A DNA stretch of 64,000 bases from Yersinia vastinensis (GTDB lineage Bacteria > Pseudomonadota > Gammaproteobacteria > Enterobacterales > Enterobacteriaceae). Position numbers and translations under genes: made by a program. The notes under the pieces are model-generated. The model had not been told where the DNA came from. It saw only the letters and a list, made by a program, of their open reading frames with translations, and made no database searches. How positions within the stretch are numbered: position 1 is the first letter of the stretch; each line of letters opens with the position of its first letter. Positions 19,871 through 29,750 of the stretch are shown here, piece by piece. Location of the stretch: positions 186,001-250,000 of the forward strand of contig NZ_CACVAF010000002.1 in assembly GCF_902726565.1 (NCBI RefSeq). The letters are read 5' to 3'.

Positions 19871-22153
19871 ATGACCGAACTTAATGAAAAATTGGCCAAA
19901 GCATGGCAGGGTTTTACCAAAGGCGATTGGCAGAATGAAGTCAACGTTCGTGACTTCATCCAGAAAAACTACACTCCTTATGAAGGCGATGAGTCATTCC
20001 TTGCCGGCCCTACCGAAGCGACCACCAAGTTGTGGGACATGGTTATGGAAGGTATCAAACTGGAAAACCGCACCCATGCGCCAGTTGATTTTGATACCGA
20101 CGTAGCTTCAACCATCATTTCCCATGATGCTGGCTACATCAACAAAGATCTGGAAACCATCGTTGGTTTGCAGACTGAAAAACCATTGAAACGTGCCCTG
20201 ATTCCATTCGGCGGCATCAAAATGGTAGAAGGCTCTTGCAAAGTTTACGGCCGTGAACTTGACCCGCAACTGAAAAAAGTCTTCACCGAATACCGTAAAA
20301 CGCACAACCAAGGTGTGTTCGACGTTTATACCAAAGATATCCTGAACTGCCGTAAGTCTGGTGTACTGACTGGTCTGCCAGATGCTTATGGCCGTGGCCG
20401 TATCATCGGTGACTATCGTCGCGTAGCCGTTTACGGTATCGACTTCCTGATGAAAGACAAACTGGCTCAGTTCAACTCTTTACAGGATGACCTGGAAAAC
20501 GGTAAAGATCTGGAAATGACTATCCAGCTGCGCGAAGAAATTGCTGAACAGCATCGTGCTCTGGCTCAGATCAAAGAAATGGCAGCCAAATATGGTTGTG
20601 ATATCTCCGGTCCTGCGACTAACGCACGTGAAGCTGTACAGTGGACTTACTTCGGCTATCTGGCTGCGGTTAAATCTCAGAACGGTGCTGCAATGTCCTT
20701 CGGTCGCGTGTCTACTTTCCTTGACGTGTACATTGAACGCGACATGAAAGAAGGCAAACTGACTGAAGAAGAAGCGCAAGAACTGATTGACCATTTGGTT
20801 ATGAAACTGCGTATGGTTCGCTTCCTGCGTACGCCTGAGTATGATGAGCTGTTCTCTGGTGACCCAATCTGGGCAACTGAGTCTCTGGCAGGTATGGGCG
20901 TTGATGGCCGTACTCTGGTGACTAAAACCAGCTTCCGCTTCCTGAATACCCTGTACACCATGGGGCCTTCTCCAGAGCCGAATATGACCATCCTGTGGTC
21001 AGAAAAACTGCCACTGAATTTCAAAAAATTTGCCGCTAAAGTGTCTATCGATACTTCATCTGTACAGTATGAAAACGATGACCTGATGCGCCCTGACTTC
21101 AACAACGATGACTATGCCATCGCGTGTTGTGTTAGCCCGATGATTGTCGGTAAACAAATGCAGTTCTTCGGTGCTCGTGCAAACTTGGCGAAAACCATGT
21201 TGTACGCAATCAACGGTGGCGTTGACGAAAAACTGAAAATTCAGGTTGGTCCGAAAGAAGCGCCAATGATGGACGACGTGCTGGACTATGACAAAGTCAT
21301 GGACCGCATGGACCACTTTATGGATTGGCTGGCTAAACAATACGTTACCTCGCTGAACATCATTCACTACATGCATGACAAGTACAGCTATGAAGCTGCG
21401 CTGATGGCACTGCATGACCGTGATGTTTACCGTACTATGGCGTGTGGTATTGCAGGTCTGTCTGTTGCTGCTGACTCCCTGTCTGCTATCAAATATGCCA
21501 AAGTAAGCACCATCCGTGATGCTGATGGCTTGGCTATCGACTTCAACATCGAAGGCGAGTATCCACAGTTTGGTAACAACGACTCACGCGTTGATGATAT
21601 TGCTTGTGACCTGGTTGAGCGCTTCATGAAGAAAATTCAGAAGCTGCGTACTTACCGTGGTGCCGTAGCAACTCAGTCTGTGCTGACCATCACCTCTAAC
21701 GTGGTTTATGGTAAGAAAACAGGTAACACCCCAGATGGTCGCCGTGCTGGTGCTCCATTCGGTCCAGGTGCTAACCCAATGCACGGCCGTGACCAGAAAG
21801 GTGCTGTTGCCTCTCTGACCTCTGTTGCTAAACTGCCGTTTGCTTATGCGAAAGATGGTATTTCTTATACCTTCTCTATCGTGCCAAACGCGCTGGGTAA
21901 AGACGATGAAGTTCGTAAAGCTAACCTGGCAGGTCTGATGGATGGTTACTTCCATCACGAGTCGTCCATTGAAGGTGGTCAACACCTGAACGTGAACGTA
22001 ATGAACCGCGAAATGCTGTTAGACGCGATGGAAAACCCGGAAAAATATCCGCAGTTGACAATCCGTGTATCAGGTTACGCTGTTCGTTTTAACTCACTGA
22101 CCAAAGAACAACAGCAGGATGTGATTACTCGTACCTTTACACAGTCGATATAA
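19871..22153 (+). CDS. pflB: pyruvate formate-lyase
   Basis: Glycyl-radical enzyme splitting pyruvate with CoA into acetyl-CoA and formate in anaerobic growth. All 760 residues of the E. coli length are present: the catalytic pair Cys419-Cys420 (numbered with Met1) in IACCVSP and the radical Gly735 in RVSGYAVRF. Codon bias is strong, as for an abundant enzyme. AAAGG precedes the ATG. Its activator pflA is normally next but is separated here by about 1.7 kb of accessory DNA. A terminator follows at 22184. Confidence 0.99.
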   Translation: MTELNEKLAKAWQGFTKGDWQNEVNVRDFIQKNYTPYEGDESFLAGPTEATTKLWDMVMEGIKLENRTHAPVDFDTDVASTIISHDAGYINKDLETIVGLQTEKPLKRALIPFGGIKMVEGSCKVYGRELDPQLKKVFTEYRKTHNQGVFDVYTKDILNCRKSGVLTGLPDAYGRGRIIGDYRRVAVYGIDFLMKDKLAQFNSLQDDLENGKDLEMTIQLREEIAEQHRALAQIKEMAAKYGCDISGPATNAREAVQWTYFGYLAAVKSQNGAAMSFGRVSTFLDVYIERDMKEGKLTEEEAQELIDHLVMKLRMVRFLRTPEYDELFSGDPIWATESLAGMGVDGRTLVTKTSFRFLNTLYTMGPSPEPNMTILWSEKLPLNFKKFAAKVSIDTSSVQYENDDLMRPDFNNDDYAIACCVSPMIVGKQMQFFGARANLAKTMLYAINGGVDEKLKIQVGPKEAPMMDDVLDYDKVMDRMDHFMDWLAKQYVTSLNIIHYMHDKYSYEAALMALHDRDVYRTMACGIAGLSVAADSLSAIKYAKVSTIRDADGLAIDFNIEGEYPQFGNNDSRVDDIACDLVERFMKKIQKLRTYRGAVATQSVLTITSNVVYGKKTGNTPDGRRAGAPFGPGANPMHGRDQKGAVASLTSVAKLPFAYAKDGISYTFSIVPNALGKDDEVRKANLAGLMDGYFHHESSIEGGQHLNVNVMNREMLLDAMENPEKYPQLTIRVSGYAVRFNSLTKEQQQDVITRTFTQSI

Positions 22154-22183
22154 TTCCCTGCTGCAGTAAAATGGCATAAACTT

Positions 22184-22210
22184 AAAGGCTCCACTTTAGT
22201 GGGGCCTTTA
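22184..22210 (+). terminator. pflB intrinsic terminator
   Basis: AAAGGCTCCAC (22184-22194) pairs with GTGGGGCCTTT (22199-22209) with one T-G wobble and a four-base loop, then TTTA-rich sequence. It lies 30 bases past the pflB stop. Confidence 0.75.
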
Positions 22211-22332
22211 TTCATCCAGCATTGGAGAAATCCTGCTATGTCAGTACTTGGTGACTTTTAAACAAGGTTAACAAGTTGAAATTAAAGGATTAATTTCAGG
22301 TCTCGTCCACATATTGACCATGTCGACAAAAG

Positions 22333-22356
22333 AAGTCCCGCTTGCGGGACTTTTTT
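22333..22356. terminator. terminator shared by pflB side and the repeat-protein gene
   Basis: AAGTCCCGC and GCGGGACTT form a nine-pair stem with a two-base centre, followed by six T on the plus strand and TTCTTTTG on the minus strand. It lies 17 bases past the stop codon of the minus-strand repeat-protein gene, and is well placed to end that gene's transcript. Confidence 0.85.
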
Positions 22357-22513
22357 AATTTAAGGACATTCGCTATTTTCTCGGAATGTCGTAATTTGCG
22401 GATATCGGGTATTTTCTTGGAATGTCGTAATCTGTGGATATTGGATGTTTTCTCGGAATATCATAATCCGCGGATATTGGATGCTCTCTTGGAATATCGT
22501 AATCTGTGGAAAT
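22355..22513. repeat. 36-bp tandem repeat array
   Basis: Three full 36-bp units (22382-22417, 22418-22453, 22454-22489) and a fourth of about 24 bp (22490-22513). A degenerate fifth copy (22355-22381, about 20 of 27 positions alike) reaches the terminator T-run. The period equals 12 codons, so changes in copy number keep the coding frame. Units differ at few positions. The array encodes the C-terminus of the minus-strand protein at 22373-22816. Confidence 0.9.
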
Positions 22514-22816
22514 TACTAATTTCTTACTAGAAGAGTCATCTGGCTCTTTAAATGAGACTTTTTTTTCCTGCAGACACCCCAAATTTTTCATCATTTCTTT
22601 GTACTCTAAATACTCACTCTCACTCATTCTTGTTTTGGGATGGATGCTCGAAACCAATGGCTTAATTTCTGATGCTCGAACTGTGCTACTAGTCGTAACA
22701 TAACCGCCTGAGGAAATATTGTGTTCAGGTAATTTTTGCTGTTTATATGGTTTATCAACATCTGATACCAAACTTTGAGTTGAAGTACAGAGACATGAAT
22801 TAACGCCAAAATGCAT
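22373..22816 (-). CDS. unrecognised protein with C-terminal YDIP tandem repeats
   Basis: A 147-residue protein I do not recognise. The N-terminal two thirds are polar, rich in Ser, Thr and Lys, with no signal peptide or membrane helix. Residues about 103-147 are 12-residue repeats (ISTDYDIPREHP type) with tyrosines at 106, 118, 130 and 142, each in Asp/Asn-Tyr-Asp-Ile-Pro-Arg. YxxP arrays are known as tyrosine-phosphorylation and SH2-docking sites in eukaryotic scaffolds, and similar tandem Tyr motifs occur in some translocated bacterial effectors; an effector role is inference. The ATG at 22814-22816 has AAGGAA six bases upstream, and a terminator follows the stop, so it looks like a real gene. 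The stop is a TAG where the degenerate fifth repeat would have TAC. It is A+T-rich and borders a decayed integrase, which suggests acquisition. Confidence 0.7.
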   Translation of the reverse strand: MHFGVNSCLCTSTQSLVSDVDKPYKQQKLPEHNISSGGYVTTSSTVRASEIKPLVSSIHPKTRMSESEYLEYKEMMKNLGCLQEKKVSFKEPDDSSSKKLVISTDYDIPREHPISADYDIPRKHPISTDYDIPRKYPISANYDIPRK

Positions 22817-22940
22817 ATAGAGTTCCTTAAATTAAAGCCCAGAATCTAACTATAGCCACAAGCTAAACTTCTCATATCAGTCTTTTACCTGATAACTTCC
22901 CTTCTCTTAACGACGTGATTCACGCCAGTGACCGTTGTAA

Positions 22941-23832
22941 ATTTCGTACTCATTTTTACAGTATGAAAATTTCCCAGCCATTTGGCGCAAACCCTTGCGG
23001 CGTCTGGCTTTGCGCGTCGTTGCGTTTATTCTTCTAGAGAAACCCGCAGACCGTAGAAAATTAACTGAGTTACTTGATCTGTGGTGGATATATCACGGTA
23101 AGAGCCATACACGCGGGGAGGTTGAGAAAGGCCGGCTAATTGCCACGATGAAAAAATTAGCCGCAATGGGGGTTATCAGGGCCGACCAACTGACAAAAAA
23201 AAACCATCACAGACTATCGGGTTCACTTGCTAAATACAGGGCTTAAGACATCGAGCATTGACCGTGAGTGTTCTGTCTTGATGGGGCTATTCACCAAGCT
23301 AATTAACGCGGGTGAATATCACTGTCAAAACCCATTTAGCGGGATTAAGAAGCTGAAAGAACCTGAATCAGAAATGGCGTTTCTGTCATCCGATGAATTA
23401 CCCAAACTGCTGGGGTTATTAGAGGATGATGATCGGAAAGTGGCTTTAGTTTGCCTGGCTACTGGTGCGCGGTAGGGTGAGGTTTCAGCTCTGAAAGGTG
23501 AACATGTATTTAATAACATGGTTACTTTTATGAAAACTAAGAACGGCAAGCGGCGATCTGTTCCTATTTCTGAGGAACTATTCAAGTCAAACTATACTAA
23601 AACCCGTAGAATACTAAGGGAAATGAAACCTGACATCCCTGACGGTCAGGCATTGCACATATTGAGGCACACTTTCGCAACGCATTTTATGATGAATGGA
23701 GGTAATATTATTACACTACAACGAATTTTAGGACACTCCACAATACAACAAACGATGACGTATGCGCACTTTGCACCTGACTTTTTGCAAGATGCGGTAG
23801 CACTGAATCCCATAAATGGAATGTCCATATAA
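22941..23832 (+). pseudogene. decayed P2-type phage integrase (tyrosine recombinase)
   Basis: Three reading-frame pieces together resemble phage P2-family integrases. The first (22995-23246) covers the core-binding start (KPADRRKLTELLDLWW). The frame then shifts in a run of nine A near 23197-23205. The second (to 23475) includes the first catalytic Arg (LATGAR) and ends at a TAG at the position where relatives have Trp. The third (to 23832) has TKNGKRRSVPIS, the HILRHTFATHF block with His and Arg, the second His in LGHS and the nucleophile Tyr in TYAHFAPD. The N-terminal arm domain is missing or scrambled. It cannot make an active enzyme. No other phage genes remain here. Confidence 0.88.
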
Positions 23833-23872
23833 TGTCCACCATTCAGAACCAAATGGCACTAACTGGAACTTT

Positions 23873-24670
23873 ATGAACAAGATAATAGATTGTATTACAA
23901 CGGAAACCCCCGCCACAGAGGGGGCTACCAAACCAGTACTTGGTCGTATTCACTCATTCGAATCCTGTGGCACCGTTGACGGCCCTGGCATCCGATTTAT
24001 CGTATTCTTCCAGGGCTGCTTGATGCGTTGCCTGTATTGCCATAACCGTGATACTTGGGACACCCACGGCGGTAAAGAAGTTACCGTTGAAGAATTAGTC
24101 AAAGAAGCCATCACCTATCGCCACTTTATGAATGCTTCCGGTGGTGGTGTAACGGCTTCTGGTGGCGAAGCTATCTTGCAGGCCGAATTTGTACGTGATT
24201 GGTTCCGCGCCTGTCATGAAGAAGGCATTCATACTTGCCTAGATACCAATGGCTTCGTGCGTCGTTATGACCCAGTTATTGATGAATTATTGGATGCCAC
24301 AGATTTAGTCATGCTGGATTTAAAACAGATGGATGACAGCGTGCATCAAAATCTGGTCGGCGTCTCCAATCACCGGACACTGGAATTTGCTCGTTATTTG
24401 GCAAAGCGTAACCAGAAAACCTGGATTCGTTATGTGGTTGTACCGGGGTGGTCAGATGATGACAAATCAGCCCATATGCTGGGTGAGTTTACCCAGAACA
24501 TGACCAATATTGAGAAAATCGAATTACTGCCTTACCACGAACTGGGTAAGCATAAATGGGTTGCCATGGGCGAAGAATACAAGTTGGATGGTGTTAAACC
24601 GCCTTCCAAGGAAATCATGGATAGAGTAAAAGGTATTCTGGAAAGTTATGGTCACAAAGTGATCTATTGA
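23873..24670 (+). CDS. pflA: pyruvate formate-lyase activating enzyme
   Basis: Radical-SAM enzyme that installs the glycyl radical on PflB. The protein shows the cluster motif CxxxCxxC in [14 protein letters not shown] and the SAM-binding [11 protein letters not shown], and its body from [10 protein letters not shown] onward is nearly identical to E. coli PflA (246 residues). The start chosen here (265 residues, MNKIIDC) has a GGAAC before it; an in-frame start at 23816 would overlap the integrase remnant. The first 20 or so residues are not conserved and may have been remade when the element inserted. With pflB 1.7 kb away and a terminator between, pflA probably has its own promoter. Confidence 0.95.
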   Translation: MNKIIDCITTETPATEGATKPVLGRIHSFESCGTVDGPGIRFIVFFQGCLMRCLYCHNRDTWDTHGGKEVTVEELVKEAITYRHFMNASGGGVTASGGEAILQAEFVRDWFRACHEEGIHTCLDTNGFVRRYDPVIDELLDATDLVMLDLKQMDDSVHQNLVGVSNHRTLEFARYLAKRNQKTWIRYVVVPGWSDDDKSAHMLGEFTQNMTNIEKIELLPYHELGKHKWVAMGEEYKLDGVKPPSKEIMDRVKGILESYGHKVIY

Positions 24671-24698
24671 TACTCAATTAAAGATATCATTGAAGTTA

Positions 24699-24736
24699 TG
24701 CCGCCGCTGGATTAACCCGCAGGCGGCATTTTTTTT
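24699..24736. terminator. convergent terminator pflA / ycaD
   Basis: TGCCGCC (24699-24705) pairs with GGCGGCA (24722-24728), followed by nine T. It lies between the ends of the converging pflA and ycaD genes. Confidence 0.85.
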
Positions 24737-24739
24737 CCA

Positions 24740-25888
24740 CTACACTGCCGCAAAAGGCGTGTGTTGTTGGTCAGGTTTGCGCAGTAACATCATTAAGTAC
24801 ACTAGCGCCACACCCGCAATCATCACAAACAATAAATTATCTGAATAGCGCTGCATCAGCAGTGAGGTCATAGTCGGCCCGGCCAAGCTGCCGATGGTAT
24901 AACTCATCAGTAAAGCCTGATTCATCGCCACCAACTCATCAGCGCTGGCTTTTTCACACGCCCACGCCATTGCCACGGGATAAAGCGTAAAACCAGCGCA
25001 CCCTAGAATAAACAGTGCTGGCGCCAGTGCGTAGTTACCCAAAATAGCGACACTGCCAAGAATGACGACAAACACTTGAATCCGCAGCACCAATAAACGG
25101 CCATAGCGATCCGCCATTTTGCCTATTGGCCACTGCCCGATAATGCCAGAGCTGACCAGCAGTGCCATCCACCACCCGACGCTCGCATCACTCATTCCCT
25201 GATGTGATAAATACAGCGGGAGCAGCCCATAGAGGGACCCCAACAACACACCTGAGATAATGCAGCCATTAATGCCCAGACGCGCGCTACGGCGTTTTAG
25301 CATTGGCCAAACGGCAACATGCGATGACTCACTACTACCTTGATGCGAGAAATGGGCAAATAACAGTGGCAGCATTGCCGTGATGACCAACGCACTGACC
25401 CAAGGAATAACATTCAGCAATTGTGTTGAAACCACACCCAAGAGTAGTTGCCCGGTCACAGTCCCCAAATAATAAACCATCATGTAAGCTGCTAGCAGTT
25501 GGCCACGATTGGTTAATGTACCGCTGCGCAGCAATGCACTTTCGACAATCACCCAAATCAGCGCGCAGGCAACACCAGCAAAAAAGCGCCATCCTAACCA
25601 GCTCCAAAAATCGACTGACAACATCAGCCCGCAGGTCGCGACAGCAAATAAAATGCAGGAGTAGTGATAGCTGCGATTAAATCCGAGCTGTTGAATCAAC
25701 CGCCCAGCAATCAATGTCCCAACAAGATTTCCGGTAAAATATGATGAGCTAACCATCCCCACTTGCCAGGTTGGCAACTGTTGATGAGATAACCAGAGGG
25801 GAACCAATGTATTTAAAACCGCGATAGAAATCGTAAACAGCAAAAGCCCACAGAGCAAAAGCAGCACCGGGCGAGAATATGCGGACAT
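24740..25888 (-). CDS. ycaD: YcaD-family MFS transporter
   Basis: A 382-residue major facilitator with about twelve membrane spans, matching E. coli YcaD in length and position beside pflA. The substrate is unknown. The conserved loop between helices 2 and 3 appears as [13 protein letters not shown] (about 62-74), and the second half has the matching GKMADRYGR (about 256-264). In E. coli ycaC and dmsABC lie between ycaD and serS; here serS follows directly after a 215-base gap. Confidence 0.92.
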   Translation of the reverse strand: MSAYSRPVLLLLCGLLLFTISIAVLNTLVPLWLSHQQLPTWQVGMVSSSYFTGNLVGTLIAGRLIQQLGFNRSYHYSCILFAVATCGLMLSVDFWSWLGWRFFAGVACALIWVIVESALLRSGTLTNRGQLLAAYMMVYYLGTVTGQLLLGVVSTQLLNVIPWVSALVITAMLPLLFAHFSHQGSSESSHVAVWPMLKRRSARLGINGCIISGVLLGSLYGLLPLYLSHQGMSDASVGWWMALLVSSGIIGQWPIGKMADRYGRLLVLRIQVFVVILGSVAILGNYALAPALFILGCAGFTLYPVAMAWACEKASADELVAMNQALLMSYTIGSLAGPTMTSLLMQRYSDNLLFVMIAGVALVYLMMLLRKPDQQHTPFAAV

Positions 25889-26040
25889 AATAAGACAGAA
25901 ACCGTCGGGATGATGGAAGTGAGCGCATCATGCCACTGGCGATAAAAAAGTCAATTACCTCTCAATAGGGGATAGCACAATATGTTGTTCCATCGATATC
26001 AATCCTCCTGAATCAGCACGCTGACAGCTATCCAAAAAGA

Positions 26041-26063
26041 AAAAGCGCCCGAAGGCGCTTTTA
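26041..26063 (-). terminator. serS intrinsic terminator
   Basis: AAAAGCGCC (26041-26049) pairs with GGCGCTTTT (26054-26062) around four bases; the minus strand continues in TTTTTCTTTTT. It lies 41 bases past the serS stop. Confidence 0.85.
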
Positions 26064-26103
26064 GCGTGGTAACAAAAACCGGGCAAAATACCCTCTGTTT
26101 TTA

Positions 26104-27429
<1,326 letters not shown>

Positions 27430-27515
27430 TTATGAAAGGAGAAATTAACGACGTAAGCGGTATAAACAGTCGCTTACAAAGTACTTATAGCGCTAACCTT
27501 ACCGCAACAGCAAGG

Positions 27516-28859
27516 CTAGCGGTAGCGTTTTATCGGGCTATTTTGATCCTGTTCAGCCAACCATGCCAGCTTTTCACCAATTTTACCTTCCAGACCTCGG
27601 GATGACGGTAAGTAGTAGCGAGTGGCAGCCATTTCTGGAGGGAAGTAGTTCTCACCCGCAGCATAAGCGTGCTGTTCATCATGGGCATAACGGTACTCGG
27701 CACCCAGACCCATTTCTTTCATTAACTTAGTTGGGGCATTGCGCAGATGTTCTGGCACATCGAAGTCAGGTTTATCACGCGCATCCTGCATGGCTGCTTT
27801 AAATGCGGTATAAACAGCGTTACTTTTCGGCGCACACGCCAGATAAACAATCGCTTGAGCAATTGCTCGTTCACCTTCTGCCGGACCGACACGAGTAAAA
27901 CAATCCCAAGCAGAGATAGCCACTTGCATAGCACGAGGGTCTGCATTGCCAATATCTTCCGAAGCAATCGCCAACAAACGTCGCGCAACATAGAGTGGGT
28001 CACCACCGGCTGTGATAATGCGCGCATACCAATATAGGGCCGCGTCCGGGGCTGAACCACGAATAGATTTGTGCACTGCCGAGATAAGATCGTAATACCG
28101 ATCACCTTTATTATCAAAGCGGGCACTACGCTCACCAGAAACCTCTTTTAGCAAATCAGGGGTTAACACTCGCACCCCATTGGCATCTATTTCTGCCATA
28201 TCTGCCATCATCTCAAGGCTGTTTAATGCTCGGCGAGCATCCCCTCCCACCAGTTCAGACATCATACGGCGAGTTTCAGCGGGTAACTTTATATTTTGTC
28301 CGCCATAACCACGGCTGCTATCGGACATTGCCTGATCGATAACCTTTTCGATATCGGCGGCAGTTAATGCTTTGAGTAAATAGACTCGCGCTCTGGAGAG
28401 TAAAGCCGAGTTCAGTTCAAACGAAGGGTTTTCCGTGGTGGCACCAATAAAGGTGATAGTGCCGTCTTCAATGTGGGGTAAAAAGGCATCTTGCTGGCTT
28501 TTATTGAAGCGATGGACTTCATCGACAAACAAAATAGTTCGCCGACCCGCATCCCGATTTTGCCGTGCACGTTCAATCGCTTCACGAATTTCTTTAATAC
28601 CGGAGGTCACCGCAGAAATACGCTCAACATCTGCCTGACCGTAACGACCAATAATTTCGGCCAATGTCGTTTTGCCGGTTCCTGGCGGCCCCCAGAGGAT
28701 CATCGAGTGTAATTGCCCGGCAACGATTGCCCGCGGTAACGGTTTACCCGGGGCCAGCAAATGTTGCTGACCAATATATTGTTCTAGCGTCAAAGGCCGC
28801 ATACGCGCGGCCAGTGGCTGAAACTCATTCTGGGAAAAGTCGAGGGACATATTACTCAC
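27516..28859 (-). CDS. rarA: replication-associated recombination protein A (AAA+ ATPase)
   Basis: RarA/MgsA is a tetrameric AAA+ ATPase related to clamp loaders that acts at stalled replication forks. The 447 residues match E. coli throughout, with Walker [10 protein letters not shown] (57-65), Walker [11 protein letters not shown] (111-120) and the arginine-finger region. It starts seven bases after the lolA stop, so lolA-rarA form one transcript, followed by serS after a 119-base gap. Confidence 0.98.
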   Translation of the reverse strand: MSNMSLDFSQNEFQPLAARMRPLTLEQYIGQQHLLAPGKPLPRAIVAGQLHSMILWGPPGTGKTTLAEIIGRYGQADVERISAVTSGIKEIREAIERARQNRDAGRRTILFVDEVHRFNKSQQDAFLPHIEDGTITFIGATTENPSFELNSALLSRARVYLLKALTAADIEKVIDQAMSDSSRGYGGQNIKLPAETRRMMSELVGGDARRALNSLEMMADMAEIDANGVRVLTPDLLKEVSGERSARFDNKGDRYYDLISAVHKSIRGSAPDAALYWYARIITAGGDPLYVARRLLAIASEDIGNADPRAMQVAISAWDCFTRVGPAEGERAIAQAIVYLACAPKSNAVYTAFKAAMQDARDKPDFDVPEHLRNAPTKLMKEMGLGAEYRYAHDEQHAYAAGENYFPPEMAATRYYLPSSRGLEGKIGEKLAWLAEQDQNSPIKRYR

Positions 28860-28866
28860 GCAAACC

Positions 28867-29478
28867 TCACTGCCGCTGGTCGTCCAGCGTCACGCCTTTT
28901 GGTAGGGTAAATTTAAATTTGCTGGCATCCGCTGAACTGTTTTGCTGACCTTTTAGTGTATACGCACTGCGTTGCCCGTCTTGTTCAACCGCCGTAAAAC
29001 TTTTGATGGTGCCTGTTGGTGTCACCGTGATAGCAAATTGCTTGAGATTGCCGCTAGCACTCTTTGGCGTCAGTTCGAAATCATCACCTTTCTGTTTCAC
29101 ATTGTATTGCTTCCAATCATCCGGGTTATTGCGGGTGATCAGCATGAAAGGTGTATTTCCTGTCGCATTTTTCAGCCAAGTCGCCGTCGCCTGCTCAACA
29201 AACGGGTTGTAGAACCACAGTGTTTCACCATCAGAAATCAGGACGCTCTCGTCTGGAGACGTCATGTGCCAGTTAAACAGATTTGGTCGTTTTACCCACA
29301 ACTCTCCCTCACCTTCTTGTACCGCAGTACCATCTGCGCTGGTGACATTCTGTGAGAAATTAGCATGGAAACTGTTCACTTTGCTCAAGCGACTTTGCAA
29401 ATCGGTACTGGCATCGGCCAGAACCGAACCCGAAATTAAACCCGACAACAGACAGCAAGCAACAAGCAGTTTTTTCAT
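28867..29478 (-). CDS. lolA: outer-membrane lipoprotein carrier LolA
   Basis: Periplasmic chaperone that takes lipoproteins from LolCDE and hands them to LolB at the outer membrane. The 203-residue precursor has a signal peptide with cleavage expected after Ala21 (SVLA), giving a mature protein of about 182 residues as in E. coli. The aromatic residues lining the hydrophobic cavity (for example WHMTSP and LWFYNP) are visible. It lies seven bases upstream of rarA. Confidence 0.98.
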   Translation of the reverse strand: MKKLLVACCLLSGLISGSVLADASTDLQSRLSKVNSFHANFSQNVTSADGTAVQEGEGELWVKRPNLFNWHMTSPDESVLISDGETLWFYNPFVEQATATWLKNATGNTPFMLITRNNPDDWKQYNVKQKGDDFELTPKSASGNLKQFAITVTPTGTIKSFTAVEQDGQRSAYTLKGQQNSSADASKFKFTLPKGVTLDDQRQ

Positions 29479-29702
29479 TATTCTACATACCTTATAAGAT
29501 TCATTGCCCCCTTACAGGGCTGCCACAAAGGCGAATTCAGTAAGCAAGTATATTCTCACGCTATGCGCCATTTAAGTCTATGGCGAGCAAACTGAATACA
29601 TACTACAAACCTATTTCGACAGACCTATGCACTTTAGCTGAAGCATTGCTTTCGCGTTAGCATATTAATCTGATAAATACGGGGTTTACGCTTCTTTGCA
29701 CA

Positions 29703-29722
29703 AGGGCCGCAAAGCGGCCCTG
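29703..29722 (-). terminator. ftsK intrinsic terminator
   Basis: AGGGCCGC (29703-29710) pairs with GCGGCCCT (29714-29721) around AAA. It lies about 30 bases past the ftsK stop. The following minus-strand sequence (TGTGC) lacks a good T-run, so efficiency is uncertain. Confidence 0.6.
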
Positions 29723-29750
29723 TTTATGTTCACTGCTTCAAAACCAGATA

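Noticed and set aside
22355-22513. 36-bp repeats as a CRISPR array
   Set aside because: The units are directly adjacent with no spacers and encode a regular protein repeat.
22342-22530. A plus-strand reading frame of 62 codons across the 36-bp repeats
   Set aside because: It runs through the terminator hairpin, has no ribosome site and is the mirror of the minus-strand repeat protein; the period of 36 keeps any frame open.
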